DNA of 64,000 nt from positions 868,001 through 932,000 of the forward strand of contig NZ_JAGSYG010000001.1 of NCBI RefSeq assembly GCF_025685655.1. Direction: 5' to 3'. Below are positions 9,109 to 17,853 of the stretch, piece after piece. This stretch comes from Acidicapsa ligni. GTDB taxonomy: Bacteria > Acidobacteriota > Terriglobia > Terriglobales > Acidobacteriaceae. The number at the start of each line of letters is the position of its first letter. Position 1 is the first letter of the stretch. The notes below the pieces were generated by a model. That model did not search any database. It saw only the letters and a program-made list of their open reading frames with translations, and was not told where the DNA came from. Position numbers and translations under genes: made by a program.

Positions 9109-9579
9109 TCAATGGTTGTACATATCCGGAGTTCCGAGACTGCCTGCTGGAGGTAAATGACGCAGGAAAGCTACGATCGACCAGAGCTCGTCGTCACTCA
9201 GAATTCCCTTGGAGCCCGGCATGCCGGAAGGACTGATTCCGTTATCGAGAATCCATTTCAATTGCCCATCGGTGTATCGCTGTACGTCTGCAGACGCCAG
9301 GGATGGAATCGGCGGCGAGATGTGATCGGCAAAAGGAACGCCTGTATTCTGACCGTCCATGCCGTGGCAGGCAACACAGTAATGAGAGAATGCTTCCTTG
9401 CCGTCGGCACGAGTTTCTGCGGTATCCGGCAGCGGATTCTTCTGCTTTTTGTTCCCCACAAGAACGTCATGCTTGGCCGAAGTCATAATCTTCGTTTCCA
9501 GCTTGCCGGGCTGGCTGGCTTTGCAGCCCGCCAGCCCGGTAAGAGTGATTGCGGCGATCGTAACGATGAGCAGACGCAT
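9109..9579 (-). CDS. lipoprotein c-type cytochrome
   Basis: A 156-residue monohaem cytochrome c. The N-terminus is a lipoprotein signal with lipobox LAGC (lipid-bound Cys19). The haem site is CVACH (Cys68, Cys71, His72) and the likely axial methionine lies in SPSGMPGSKG; the closing DDELWSIVAFLRHLP helix is typical of class I cytochrome c. It should be membrane-anchored on the periplasmic side. Its start is 2 bp behind the stop of the CuA-type cupredoxin, so they are one transcript and probably exchange electrons. Confidence 0.9.
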   Translation of the reverse strand: MRLLIVTIAAITLTGLAGCKASQPGKLETKIMTSAKHDVLVGNKKQKNPLPDTAETRADGKEAFSHYCVACHGMDGQNTGVPFADHISPPIPSLASADVQRYTDGQLKWILDNGISPSGMPGSKGILSDDELWSIVAFLRHLPPAGSLGTPDMYNH

Positions 9580-9581
9580 TG

Positions 9582-9944
9582 CTAGTCCACCACGTGCAAC
9601 GTCAATGCCATTGAGCCGTGACCGGAGCCACAGAATACAGAGCAATGACCGATAAAATCGCCTGTCTTATCGGCGGTGAACTTCAACTCTGAAGTTCCGC
9701 CTTTGGGTACCTTGATGTCCAGGTTGAGTTCACGAAAACGCAGTCCATGCGCGACGTCTGTGCTTTTGAGGACGAGTACGACAGGCTCTCCCTTTTTCAC
9801 GGTGATCTCGCCGGGTTCAAATGTAAATCGCTTGCTCGTGACTTCAATTCTTCGCGGTGCGGCTTGAGCCTTGAGGAAATGGGGGGTGAACGCAGCCGTG
9901 GCTATGATGCCGCCCAGCAAAATCATTGACATGAACTTCTTCAT
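9582..9944 (-). CDS. exported CuA-type cupredoxin (COX2-like domain)
   Basis: A 120-residue secreted protein: signal peptide to about residue 27, then a single cupredoxin domain. It keeps the binuclear CuA ligand pattern: His66 (DVAHGL), then Cys101, Cys105, His109 and Met112 in HCSVFCGSGHGSM. Unlike cytochrome oxidase subunit II it lacks the transmembrane hairpin, so it is a stand-alone soluble or secreted domain. The start at ATG 9944 has an excellent AAAGGAGAG site. It leads the two-gene operon with the cytochrome c, under repeat site A. A donor role to a terminal oxidase elsewhere is plausible; no oxidase subunit I is in the window. Confidence 0.85.
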   Translation of the reverse strand: MKKFMSMILLGGIIATAAFTPHFLKAQAAPRRIEVTSKRFTFEPGEITVKKGEPVVLVLKSTDVAHGLRFRELNLDIKVPKGGTSELKFTADKTGDFIGHCSVFCGSGHGSMALTLHVVD

Positions 9945-10074
9945 AAACTCTCCTTTAGATAGGAACGATTGCGGGGGCCGTAGATCTGCTCTGCAAGGGA
10001 GCGGACTGCTGGCGCCGTGGATGTCGATCGTATCCAACGGCTATATTCACCCTAGCGATTCGCTGGGAGGGAGT

Positions 10075-10112
10075 TGTCATGCGGTGGTTAGTTAATTGTC
10101 ACTATTTTGTCT
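10075..10112 (-). promoter_or_regulatory. 11-bp-phased TGTCA repeat, site A
   Basis: Units begin at 10075, 10086, 10097 and 10108: TGTCA-N6-GGTTA-N6-TGTCA-N6-TGTCT on the + strand, hence TGACA towards the leftward cupredoxin gene, 131 bp from its start codon. The spacers resemble site B closely (TGCGGT versus TGCGTT; GTTAAT versus GTGAAT). A T/C-rich run follows to 10155. Confidence 0.6.
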
Positions 10113-10229
10113 TGCCTGTTTTGCCTTGTCTTTTTTGCCTTTTCTCTGAGGCGGAGCGAGCTTTCAATACAAAATATTTATCGACTGTCCCTACTCTCAA
10201 TGGAGCTAATTAAAGTACGAATAAATAGG

Positions 10230-10697
10230 TCAGCGGGTTGTTGAACTGCGACACGGTGCGACGCTGCCTGACACGCGTTGCCAGCTCTCTGTTTTGCCAA
10301 AAACAGGCAATCCCACATAACCACGCAGCATTAAAGTGTTATCCATAACAGTCATTGTGCCGCGATAAGTTTTACCGGACTTCGGATCGTATAGCGTGCC
10401 TTCGGAAGCGTGGGTTGCGTCGTTGAGTTGAAAGCGACTTCCGATTACAAGATCGCAGAGAGAGCGATTGCGTTGAGCTGCATCCGGATTGTGTACATCC
10501 ACAGTAGCGGGAGCCTTAGGGCTGAGCAGCACCAATCGCAGGCAGAGGCCACTTGCGCATTGTTCGACATGGATAACGGACCCAGTAGGCTCACGCCAAT
10601 TGCCCAGCAACGGCGATGTCTGCGCGCGGGAGGATGGAGGTAAGAGCATAACTGCAATTAAAAAGATGGCTGAGAATATTCGCATACGGAGATTCAT
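10230..10697 (-). CDS. DUF2147-family secreted protein
   Basis: A 155-residue exported protein: signal peptide to about SSRAQ, then the DUF2147 pattern GNWREPTGSVIHVEQC...LCLRLVLLS and the later GTLYDPKSGKTYRGTMTV. The family has a lipocalin-like beta barrel and no agreed biochemical role. It stands 17 bp behind the flavoprotein gene and is probably the last gene of the exopolysaccharide-polyketide series. Two Met codons near the start (MNLRM) make the exact start uncertain by four residues. Confidence 0.78.
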   Translation of the reverse strand: MNLRMRIFSAIFLIAVMLLPPSSRAQTSPLLGNWREPTGSVIHVEQCASGLCLRLVLLSPKAPATVDVHNPDAAQRNRSLCDLVIGSRFQLNDATHASEGTLYDPKSGKTYRGTMTVMDNTLMLRGYVGLPVFGKTESWQRVSGSVAPCRSSTTR

Positions 10698-10714
10698 ACC
10701 TGTCGATAGTGTTG

Positions 10715-11899
10715 TTAGTGGCTTGCGGCATGGATCACACTTCCAGGTAGCCGTGTTGCGGTGAAGATTTCAGTCAACGCGGAGGGCCATAGCCGAGCTA
10801 CCTGCGCTATCGCTGGCATTGCGATCATCAAACGGGAAAGCATGGTTGTGTAGTAAAGGCGGTGCTTGAATTCGCGGCGAGCTTCGGCATGAAACGCCGC
10901 TGAGGTCGAACCACTTAGATAGAGTTCAGCAGCGCGTTCAGCGGTATAGAGTGCGATGCCCATTCCATCGCCGCAAAAAGAAGGGATAACTGCAGCCTGA
11001 TCTCCGAGCCGCCAGGGAGAAGGTTCATCGATTGCCGGTCCAACGCAGTAACCATATGGAATCGCAGAGAGAGCAAGCGGACGGTCTAGCACCTGCCTTG
11101 CGCCACTCAGACGGCGAGCCAGGTGGGGAGAGTGATGCTGCATATGTTCGAGCAGTCGATCCCAGCGGCCATCGAGAGAACGCAACTTGTCACGCGTAAT
11201 CAGTGCGCAAAGATTCACCATGCCAGACTCTACCGGTTGCAGCCCTGCATACCCATCTGAATAGAGAATGAGCTCAACGTGCCCAGCTATTTTTGCCTGC
11301 TGTTCCGGCGAAAGAACGAAGTACATTTTCAGCGCCACCAGATTGTCCTGAGTGCCGCGTGCTTCGCGTTGCCAGCCGCGAAGATCGTGCTTGCCGGTTG
11401 CGAGAAATGCATCCTGACCATGAATGGAAATCGAAGAGTGAGAGGTGTCTTTGATCTGGGCGTGCCATAAACCCGATGCCACTCCGCTTCCATGATTCGT
11501 CCTGTACTGAGCACCATCTCTTGACAGATGCTCCACCGTATAGCCACGCAGCAGGCTCACTCCGGCATGTTGTGCGGATAGAAGAAGACTCTCATCCAGC
11601 GTTCGCCGGGTAAGTGAAAGTGCTGGAGATGGCAGCTCTACTTCAGTAATGACATCCCGCCCAGCTACGCGCATGGAGTGAATCGTTTGTGCGCCTAGTT
11701 CTTCAGGATGAATGCCGATGCGGCGAAGATACGGCAGGCTTTCAGGACTGAGAAATTCGCCACAAACCTTATGCTGCGCGCTCTTGCTCTTTTCAATAAG
11801 AACAGCATGGCGGCCAGCGCGAGCCAGCGCAATCGCAAGGGTGCATCCCGCTGGTCCGCCACCGACGATCAGTGCGTCATGACAAAGAGTCAGAATCAT
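10715..11899 (-). CDS. FAD-dependent oxidoreductase (geranylgeranyl reductase/hydroxylase type)
   Basis: A 394-residue flavoprotein with the N-terminal dinucleotide fold ALIVGGGPAGCTLAIALAR, the HKVCGEFLSPE segment seen in geranylgeranyl-reductase-like flavoproteins, and the second FAD motif RLGDQAAVIPSFCGDGMGIAL. Start ATG 11899 overlaps the methyltransferase stop as ATGA. With the adjacent type III polyketide synthase and methyltransferase it forms the three-gene set comparable to Streptomyces SrsA-B-C, where the flavoprotein hydroxylates the phenolic ring of an alkylresorcinol. The same order of steps is a reasonable but untested reading here. Confidence 0.85.
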   Translation of the reverse strand: MILTLCHDALIVGGGPAGCTLAIALARAGRHAVLIEKSKSAQHKVCGEFLSPESLPYLRRIGIHPEELGAQTIHSMRVAGRDVITEVELPSPALSLTRRTLDESLLLSAQHAGVSLLRGYTVEHLSRDGAQYRTNHGSGVASGLWHAQIKDTSHSSISIHGQDAFLATGKHDLRGWQREARGTQDNLVALKMYFVLSPEQQAKIAGHVELILYSDGYAGLQPVESGMVNLCALITRDKLRSLDGRWDRLLEHMQHHSPHLARRLSGARQVLDRPLALSAIPYGYCVGPAIDEPSPWRLGDQAAVIPSFCGDGMGIALYTAERAAELYLSGSTSAAFHAEARREFKHRLYYTTMLSRLMIAMPAIAQVARLWPSALTEIFTATRLPGSVIHAASH

Positions 11900-12660
11900 A
11901 GCTTGCTCCGCGAGACGGAAAGACGACCGGGCCAGTGTGTTTCGATGCGAATAGAGTTTAGCGATAATCCGGATGCGTACGCATACTGAGGCCACTCAGC
12001 CGGTCGAAGAGCACGGCAAATCGAGACGGGTCCATCGTGACGAACGAAGGGGTGCCAGCGCGCAACCCTGGCAAGCATCTCGAAGCCACGATATGCAGCC
12101 TTGCTTCTGCATAGATCAGAGATGAACCAGCCGCGCTGTGCCACGCTCTCCATCCACTGGAGAAATTGCATGATCTCTTCGTCAGACAGGTGATGTGTAA
12201 AGAGAGAGCTGATGACGAGATCGACTGGTTCCTTTGTGGTGTTAAACGAATCAGATTTGCCTGTGAACCAGCGGATGCGGCTATTCGCCGGCGTGAACTC
12301 CTGCGCGGCGCGAATAGCATTGGGATTCATATCAATGCCGGTAAGGCGAATTGAAGTTTTTTTACGGAGAGCCCAGCGCTCGATGTGACGCAACATATCG
12401 CCTCCGCCACAACCGACATCGACAATATGAAGAGGCCGGTTGTGGGGCGAGGGCTGCATGAACTGCTCCAACCACTGGAGCGTGGGACGATATGCAGACA
12501 AAACACGATTGACCTGCGCAAGATCGCGAAGGCAGTCGCGCAGATCTTCATACGAACAGGGCTCGTCCATCAGCTCAGAGAGATACGCACGTTGCGAGAA
12601 GTCGAGCGTGTACTCGGGAGGATGCTTCTTCATCGCGAGGGCATCCGTATTAAAGGACAT
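11896..12660 (-). CDS. class I SAM-dependent methyltransferase
   Basis: A 254-residue methyltransferase with the SAM-binding motif IVDVGCGGGDMLRHIE at about 79-94, an acidic ribose-binding position in LTGIDMNPNAI, and DLVISSLFTHHL as the motif IV region. It overlaps the polyketide synthase end by 11 bp and the flavoprotein start by 4 bp. It probably methylates the product of the neighbouring type III synthase (O- or C-methylation not decided). An alternative ATG at 12633 would shorten it by nine residues. Confidence 0.85.
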   Translation of the reverse strand: MSFNTDALAMKKHPPEYTLDFSQRAYLSELMDEPCSYEDLRDCLRDLAQVNRVLSAYRPTLQWLEQFMQPSPHNRPLHIVDVGCGGGDMLRHIERWALRKKTSIRLTGIDMNPNAIRAAQEFTPANSRIRWFTGKSDSFNTTKEPVDLVISSLFTHHLSDEEIMQFLQWMESVAQRGWFISDLCRSKAAYRGFEMLARVARWHPFVRHDGPVSICRALRPAEWPQYAYASGLSLNSIRIETHWPGRLSVSRSKL

Positions 12661-13711
12661 GGAAGTTCATCGTCTCTGCGGTGAGGCCAGGTCCAAAAGA
12701 CATGGCGCATCCACGTTGACCGGATTGAGCTGTACGCATGAGTTCTTCAAGCACAAACATAACCGTTGCCGAACTCATGTTGCCGAAGCGTCGCAGAATT
12801 GAACGCGATGCCGCCAGCGTGTCAGGCGCTAACTCCATGCTGGACTCTACAGCATCGAGAATCGAACGCCCACCTGGGTGGACTGCCCACAAATCAATAT
12901 TCTTTTCCGGATTAATTTCATCCACTTTCAAGCTGAGCGTTTTCCGTATTTCACCGGGAACTTTCCCTGACAAATCCATATCAAAGCCGCTATCGCCGAC
13001 GCGCCAGCGAATCAGATCGCGTGCCTCAGGAATTGTGTATGCTCTGAAGTTATCAAGTGCAAATCCCTGGTCGCTCGCGCGAATCAGACTTACAGCGCAG
13101 CCATCCCCGAAGAGCAGAAAGGCGAGAATTTTCTCAAGCTCCTGAGTCTTCTGAAAATGGAGAGAACAGAGTTCCAGGTTGATCATCAGCACGCTGGCAG
13201 TGGGTTCGGAGCGCACAATATGGCGGGCCAGCTTCAGGCCATTGATGGCCGCATAGCAGCCCATAAAGCCGACCATCGTGCGATCAGTTCCAGGATCGAG
13301 TTGCAGGTAGTCGATTGCAGCGAAGTCCAGTCCGGGCGCGAATAATCCGGTACAGCACGTAACAATGACATGACGAATACTCTGGCGCTCCTCCTCGTTG
13401 AGAGCGAGCCGATCAAGCGCGGAATGCAGCAACTGAGGCGAAAAAGTTTCAAATATCTCCATCCGTTTTGCTGTCGCGGGAAAGCTGCCTTCATGATAGA
13501 AGGCTTCGCCATTAAACGTTCCCTGGGTATTATTTCTTTCTGCCTTAACGAATGAGTAGCGATGATCGATGCCGGATCGCTTCGCCATGTGATTTAACAA
13601 AGCGCGCTTACGCTGATCGAGCAACATACTGGACGCATAATCGAGAAATCCAGCATGCACGTCGTGCGGCGGAGTCGCGGTTGCAATTCGACTAATACAG
13701 ACAGGCATCAT
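12650..13711 (-). CDS. type III polyketide synthase (chalcone/stilbene synthase-like)
   Basis: A 353-residue homodimer-type ketosynthase. The Cys-His-Asn triad is in place: Cys152 in VGFMGCYAAINGLK, His278 in LWAVHPGGRSI and Asn311 in RRFGNMSSATVMF; the C-terminal MSFGPGLTAE loop is also standard. Such enzymes extend a starter acyl-CoA with malonyl-CoA into alkylresorcinols, alkylpyrones or related phenolic lipids; the starter cannot be read from sequence. Start ATG 13711 overlaps the WecG-type glycosyltransferase stop as ATGA, so it is physically part of the exopolysaccharide transcript. Confidence 0.95.
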   Translation of the reverse strand: MMPVCISRIATATPPHDVHAGFLDYASSMLLDQRKRALLNHMAKRSGIDHRYSFVKAERNNTQGTFNGEAFYHEGSFPATAKRMEIFETFSPQLLHSALDRLALNEEERQSIRHVIVTCCTGLFAPGLDFAAIDYLQLDPGTDRTMVGFMGCYAAINGLKLARHIVRSEPTASVLMINLELCSLHFQKTQELEKILAFLLFGDGCAVSLIRASDQGFALDNFRAYTIPEARDLIRWRVGDSGFDMDLSGKVPGEIRKTLSLKVDEINPEKNIDLWAVHPGGRSILDAVESSMELAPDTLAASRSILRRFGNMSSATVMFVLEELMRTAQSGQRGCAMSFGPGLTAETMNFHVL

Positions 13712-14535
13712 GAGCGCACCTCAACATTACGTTGTGTTTCTGGTTTATGTATATCTGAGCGGAGCGGCTCTCGCCGCATTCTCAATATTTGTAATCCTAT
13801 GAGCAACACGAAGCGAGGATTGTTGCGAAGATAGCGCCACCACAATCGTTTGGGATCCTGTACTAATCTGTGCAGCCATTGTAGACCTGCCGACTTGACC
13901 CATTCAGCGCAGTCGCGAATACGTCCGGTGTGATAATCAAACGCCGCTCCTACTCCGAACATCAGCTTTGTTTCAAGCATCGGAAGGTAGCGTGCCATAA
14001 AGATTTCCTGCTTGGGGCAGCTTATGCCGACCCAGATGATATCAGGCTTCAGTTCCTTGATTGTTGAGACAAACTGCTTCTGTTCAGAATCGGAGAGTTC
14101 ACGAAAGGGCGGTGTGTATGTGCCGACGATCTTTACCCAGGGAAACCGTTCTTTCAATTTATCGCGCAGCTCTTCTGCTATCCCTTCATCTCCGCCATAG
14201 ATGAAGTGCGTGACGTGAGCGAACTCGCTGCGACGAAATATCTCAAGCATCAGATCTGGTCCAGTGACACGCTGCATCTTTGCATGCCCCTGCATGCGTC
14301 CGACCCACACTAAAGGCATGCCATCCGGGATAGTCATTTCGGATGCGGAGTAGACCTCCAGTAGTTGTGAGTTGCGCTGTGCTTCCATGACACCGTGTAC
14401 TCCAGCCACGCACACATAACCTTTGCGAGAGCCCTGCAATACAGTGGCGACACGTCCCAATGCTCCTTGCATATCGATAGCATCGACGTCTATTCCGAGG
14501 ACGTGGGCTACGGGGTGGCTACCTGTTGCTTTCAT
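13708..14535 (-). CDS. WecG/TagA/CpsF-family glycosyltransferase
   Basis: A 275-residue GT26 enzyme. Family signs: IPDGMPLVWVGRMQG, the Tyr/Gly-rich IYGGDEGIAEELRDKL, IIWVGISCPKQEIFMA and the closing AGLQWLHRLVQDPKRLWWRYL. Members add ManNAc, ManNAcA or glucose to an undecaprenyl-diphosphate-linked sugar on the inner face of the cytoplasmic membrane. Coupled to the upstream GT4 gene and the downstream polyketide synthase by ATGA overlaps. Confidence 0.92.
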   Translation of the reverse strand: MKATGSHPVAHVLGIDVDAIDMQGALGRVATVLQGSRKGYVCVAGVHGVMEAQRNSQLLEVYSASEMTIPDGMPLVWVGRMQGHAKMQRVTGPDLMLEIFRRSEFAHVTHFIYGGDEGIAEELRDKLKERFPWVKIVGTYTPPFRELSDSEQKQFVSTIKELKPDIIWVGISCPKQEIFMARYLPMLETKLMFGVGAAFDYHTGRIRDCAEWVKSAGLQWLHRLVQDPKRLWWRYLRNNPRFVLLIGLQILRMRREPLRSDIHKPETQRNVEVRS

Positions 14536-15749
14536 AGTGAATGCCTTTCTGATGCTGACGTCTGGATTGAAGCTGACAGCAGGCCAGACGTTTGATGGGC
14601 AGCGGATAAAGGCTGCAATACGTTTGTACGTTTACCTAGTAAGAGACTGGAATACAAAGCCAGATACATGGCGGCTGCTTGTTGCGGTTCGAGTCCAACA
14701 GGCGAGATTGCGGTACTACGCGGGGTCGTAATCGCCTTTTGTAATGCGGTCAAAAGCGATTCGCCGCTGTTGTCTTCCGGATCAAAAAATGTGCATCGCG
14801 TAGCCCCGATGGAACGAAACGCGGGAATATCTGAACAGACCACATTGCTTCCGGCAGTCAACGCCTCTGCCACCGGCAATCCAAATCCCTCAAGCAGCGA
14901 TGGAGCGATGACGAGGTCGCAATTGGCATAGAGAGATGCGAGACGTGCATCGGATATGCCACGTAGAAATAAGACTCGGCTATCGAGGTGGTACTGGGTG
15001 ATGATTCGATGAAGGCGCTGTGTTTCCGGTCCTTCTTTACCAACCACAACCAGCTTGGAGTCCGCCGGTATTACACCGCGATCGAGAGCAAGGTAAAACG
15101 ATCGCAACAGCAGAGGGAGATTCTTATTCGCACGATGTTGCGCTACGCACAGAAAGAACGGGCAGTCACGGACTGCACCTGGCAGAGAGGCGTAACGAAG
15201 CTCAGACGGAAGATAGATTGAGTTAGGTATGGTGACTGTCTTGCCCGAACTCCTCACAGGAAAGAGCTCATGCACGCGAGCACTTGTCTCTTCGGAGACG
15301 CAAGCGATCGCGTCTGCATTTTGCAGGCAGAACTTAAGCGCGGCGCGATTGAGCCACGCTTTTTTCCCGAAGTTCTGGGGAATATCGAATGGGTACAGAT
15401 CGTGAAGGCTCACAACGACAGGTGGGCCTCCTGCGGATTGCAGAACAGGCATCGGATACGCGAGATGAATAATATCTGCGCCATATTGCCGGGCTGCTGC
15501 GGGAAGTCCACGCAGGTACCAGAGATTGCGCGCCAAGGACCGATTGCTTATTGAGACGTGCCGAATCTCCAGCCTCTCATCTTTGAGGTCGAAGGCATTG
15601 CAGAAGTAATCCGATTGCCACTCTCCAGTGAGCATCGTTACTTTTTTCACAGCAGGGAGTGCGAGCATCCCGCGTGCAATATTTGCAGCGTGGCGGCATA
15701 CCCCGGCAGGAGATGTTGCAGATGATACGGAAGCAAGCAGTACATGCAT
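14532..15749 (-). CDS. GT4 glycosyltransferase
   Basis: A 405-residue GT-B enzyme. The C-terminal donor domain has FFLCVAQHRANKNLPLLL and the E-x7-E region PSLLEGFGLPVAEALTAG. It probably extends the lipid-linked repeat unit of the exopolysaccharide with a nucleotide-activated sugar. A 17-bp gap separates it from the upstream GT2 gene. Donor and linkage are unknown. Confidence 0.9.
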   Translation of the reverse strand: MHVLLASVSSATSPAGVCRHAANIARGMLALPAVKKVTMLTGEWQSDYFCNAFDLKDERLEIRHVSISNRSLARNLWYLRGLPAAARQYGADIIHLAYPMPVLQSAGGPPVVVSLHDLYPFDIPQNFGKKAWLNRAALKFCLQNADAIACVSEETSARVHELFPVRSSGKTVTIPNSIYLPSELRYASLPGAVRDCPFFLCVAQHRANKNLPLLLRSFYLALDRGVIPADSKLVVVGKEGPETQRLHRIITQYHLDSRVLFLRGISDARLASLYANCDLVIAPSLLEGFGLPVAEALTAGSNVVCSDIPAFRSIGATRCTFFDPEDNSGESLLTALQKAITTPRSTAISPVGLEPQQAAAMYLALYSSLLLGKRTNVLQPLSAAHQTSGLLSASIQTSASERHSL

Positions 15750-15766
15750 GGAACAACCTCTTGGTC

Positions 15767-16606
15767 TTAACGAATCGGGCGCTCGCGTCCGATGATGCTA
15801 TCGGGCAGGTAGTAGCCGCGGAGTAATTTTTCGGTGTAACGTGCGAATGGAGCGGCAATCTGCATTGCGTAAAGGCAAATGTCGCGTAGCGTCTTATTCT
15901 TGACGCGGGTTGCTACAGGCGAATACTTGTGCATTGTCATGCGCGTTTCAGCGAGCTGTCTCGCGCCTGTTGCGCAGGTCTTGCTTGTAGGGTGAAGACG
16001 AAAGTCAGCGAGCAATGCATGGATATGCTTGAAGCGATAACCCTTGTTCACAAGCCGGACAAAGAACTCGTAGTCCATTGCAAATTGCAGAGACTCGTCA
16101 AAGAAGTTGCCCTCGTCGAAAATCCTGCGACGAAAAAAAGTGGCCGTCGATGGAATCGGAGAGATGCGATGGTAAAAAAGCACGAGGCGGCTGAATTCAA
16201 TTTCACGACGAACGCGCAGATGCGTGCCATGCTCGTTCATGAAGGTGAAGTCGCCGTAGATCACATCGATATCCGGATTTTGCTCGAATATTTTCGCGAC
16301 GAGTTCCAGGCATCCAGGCCGGTAGCGATCGTCGGAGTTAAGCCAGCCGATGATATCTCCTGTAGCGAGGCGGATGCCTTTGTTCAAAGCCTGTGTGCAG
16401 CCGCCATCGCGCTCCGATACCCAGCTCATGTGCTGCCATTCAGGCCCGGTTTTAGCCAGCAGCAGTGCTACGGATCCGTCCGTGGAAACGCCATCAAGCA
16501 CAAGGTGTTCTACGTTCGCATAATTTTGTATGCGAATACTTTCGAGGGTTTCGCCGAGGTAGGCACACTGATTGAGCGAGGGAGTGATGATAGAAATTTT
16601 GTTCAT
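15767..16606 (-). CDS. GT2 glycosyltransferase
   Basis: A 279-residue GT-A enzyme: ISIITPSLNQCAYLGETLES at the N-terminus, VSERDGGCTQALNKGI, the DxD-like GWLNSDDRYRPG and the acceptor-side FDESLQFAMDYEFFVRL. It adds one sugar of the exopolysaccharide repeat at the cytoplasmic membrane. Overlaps the polymerase stop by 4 bp. Confidence 0.92.
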   Translation of the reverse strand: MNKISIITPSLNQCAYLGETLESIRIQNYANVEHLVLDGVSTDGSVALLLAKTGPEWQHMSWVSERDGGCTQALNKGIRLATGDIIGWLNSDDRYRPGCLELVAKIFEQNPDIDVIYGDFTFMNEHGTHLRVRREIEFSRLVLFYHRISPIPSTATFFRRRIFDEGNFFDESLQFAMDYEFFVRLVNKGYRFKHIHALLADFRLHPTSKTCATGARQLAETRMTMHKYSPVATRVKNKTLRDICLYAMQIAAPFARYTEKLLRGYYLPDSIIGRERPIR

Positions 16607-17853
16607 GATGTACCTGCCTTCGATGACGATTGCTCAAGCACGATTGCGAGTGCAGCAAAAAGCCATAGAGGGATGGAGAGTCCAAAGTTTACAGATTCGG
16701 TGAGTCCATGAATGATCGCGAACAGTATGACAACAGTGGCGAGCTTCCCATAAGGGCGCGATGTGTTCGATGCAGCGACCAGCATTTTTGCAGTAAATCG
16801 TTTCGCTGCAGAGATCAGCGAAAGGTAGATGCCGATGGTCACTACGACACCGAGCAGTCCATATTCAAAGAACTCCTGTAAGAGCTCATTGTGTGCATGC
16901 CAAGGCTCGAAGCTGCCGAACGCTGGGATGAGGGCGCGGAAAGAATAGAAGCCATGTCCGAGCAATGGCTTCTCAATCGCCATGAAGAAGGCTGTCGCCC
17001 AGATCGCCGTGCGGCCAGTAAGAGTCTCAGCCTGGTTAACGCCGCCGCTCGTGGTGTAGATCTCAAGATACGATTCCATCAGCGTTGCAAAAACCGCAAA
17101 AACGATAAGAGCTACTGCGGCGATCTGAATCTTTACGCGGCGACGGATGTGTTTGTCGCGCAGCAGATAGAATGACTCCGCGATGAAAAAGGCGATGATG
17201 GAAGTCTTGCTGATACTGCGCAGCATGGTGATGCCGAGTGCAAGGCAGGCCCATCTCCACATGCGTTCTTCAAGTGCTAGATGTTGCGCGAGGAAAAATG
17301 CAAGCGCGGAGTACATACCGATAATGTTGGGATGTAGAAAGTCGTAATCTCCGATTCGGAGATCGGGTAAGGTTGGTCCCATCCACGCTACGGCTCCTAC
17401 GAACAACATGCCCAGTACAAAACCTTTGAGAAGCGCATCGACTCCGACTGCTACGTTCGGCCGCTTCACGATCAACAGTACGGTCGCGACCTCCATCACC
17501 ATTCCGGTCCATAAGCCGCCGGCATCCATGATGGATTCAGCGCCTGTCCAAAGCAGACTAAGGCCGGACATCCCCAGGTAAGCCAGCAGCCACCACACAG
17601 TGCGGCCGGTGAAGAGAAAGCGTATGGAAAAGTTTTCGTCTCCCACGGTGTAAAGAATGGAGGCGGTGAGAATGAGAGCACTGCACGCGAGAGTTGTTAT
17701 GGAGCCCGCGCGCGGGTCCGATTGAAACCCCAGATAAATGAGAGCGAATCTGTAAGCGAAGAAGAACCCTGCGAGCAATTGCAGCGGCGTGCGAAAGGAG
17801 CTCTTGCTGCCCGCGTCCGCTTTGGCTTGAGGAATGTGGTTGGCCGATATCAT
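16603..17853 (-). CDS. O-antigen ligase/polymerase (Wzy/WaaL-type) membrane protein
   Basis: A 416-residue protein with about 10-12 hydrophobic helices and a large periplasmic loop holding LTGRTAIWATAFFMAIEKPLLGHGFYSF and the HAHNELLQEFFEYG motif of the O-antigen ligase family. With the flippase, Wzz and exporter it makes a Wzx/Wzy-dependent polysaccharide pathway, so polymerase is preferred over lipid-A ligase. Flanked by 4-bp overlaps on both sides. Confidence 0.88.
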   Translation of the reverse strand: MISANHIPQAKADAGSKSSFRTPLQLLAGFFFAYRFALIYLGFQSDPRAGSITTLACSALILTASILYTVGDENFSIRFLFTGRTVWWLLAYLGMSGLSLLWTGAESIMDAGGLWTGMVMEVATVLLIVKRPNVAVGVDALLKGFVLGMLFVGAVAWMGPTLPDLRIGDYDFLHPNIIGMYSALAFFLAQHLALEERMWRWACLALGITMLRSISKTSIIAFFIAESFYLLRDKHIRRRVKIQIAAVALIVFAVFATLMESYLEIYTTSGGVNQAETLTGRTAIWATAFFMAIEKPLLGHGFYSFRALIPAFGSFEPWHAHNELLQEFFEYGLLGVVVTIGIYLSLISAAKRFTAKMLVAASNTSRPYGKLATVVILFAIIHGLTESVNFGLSIPLWLFAALAIVLEQSSSKAGTS

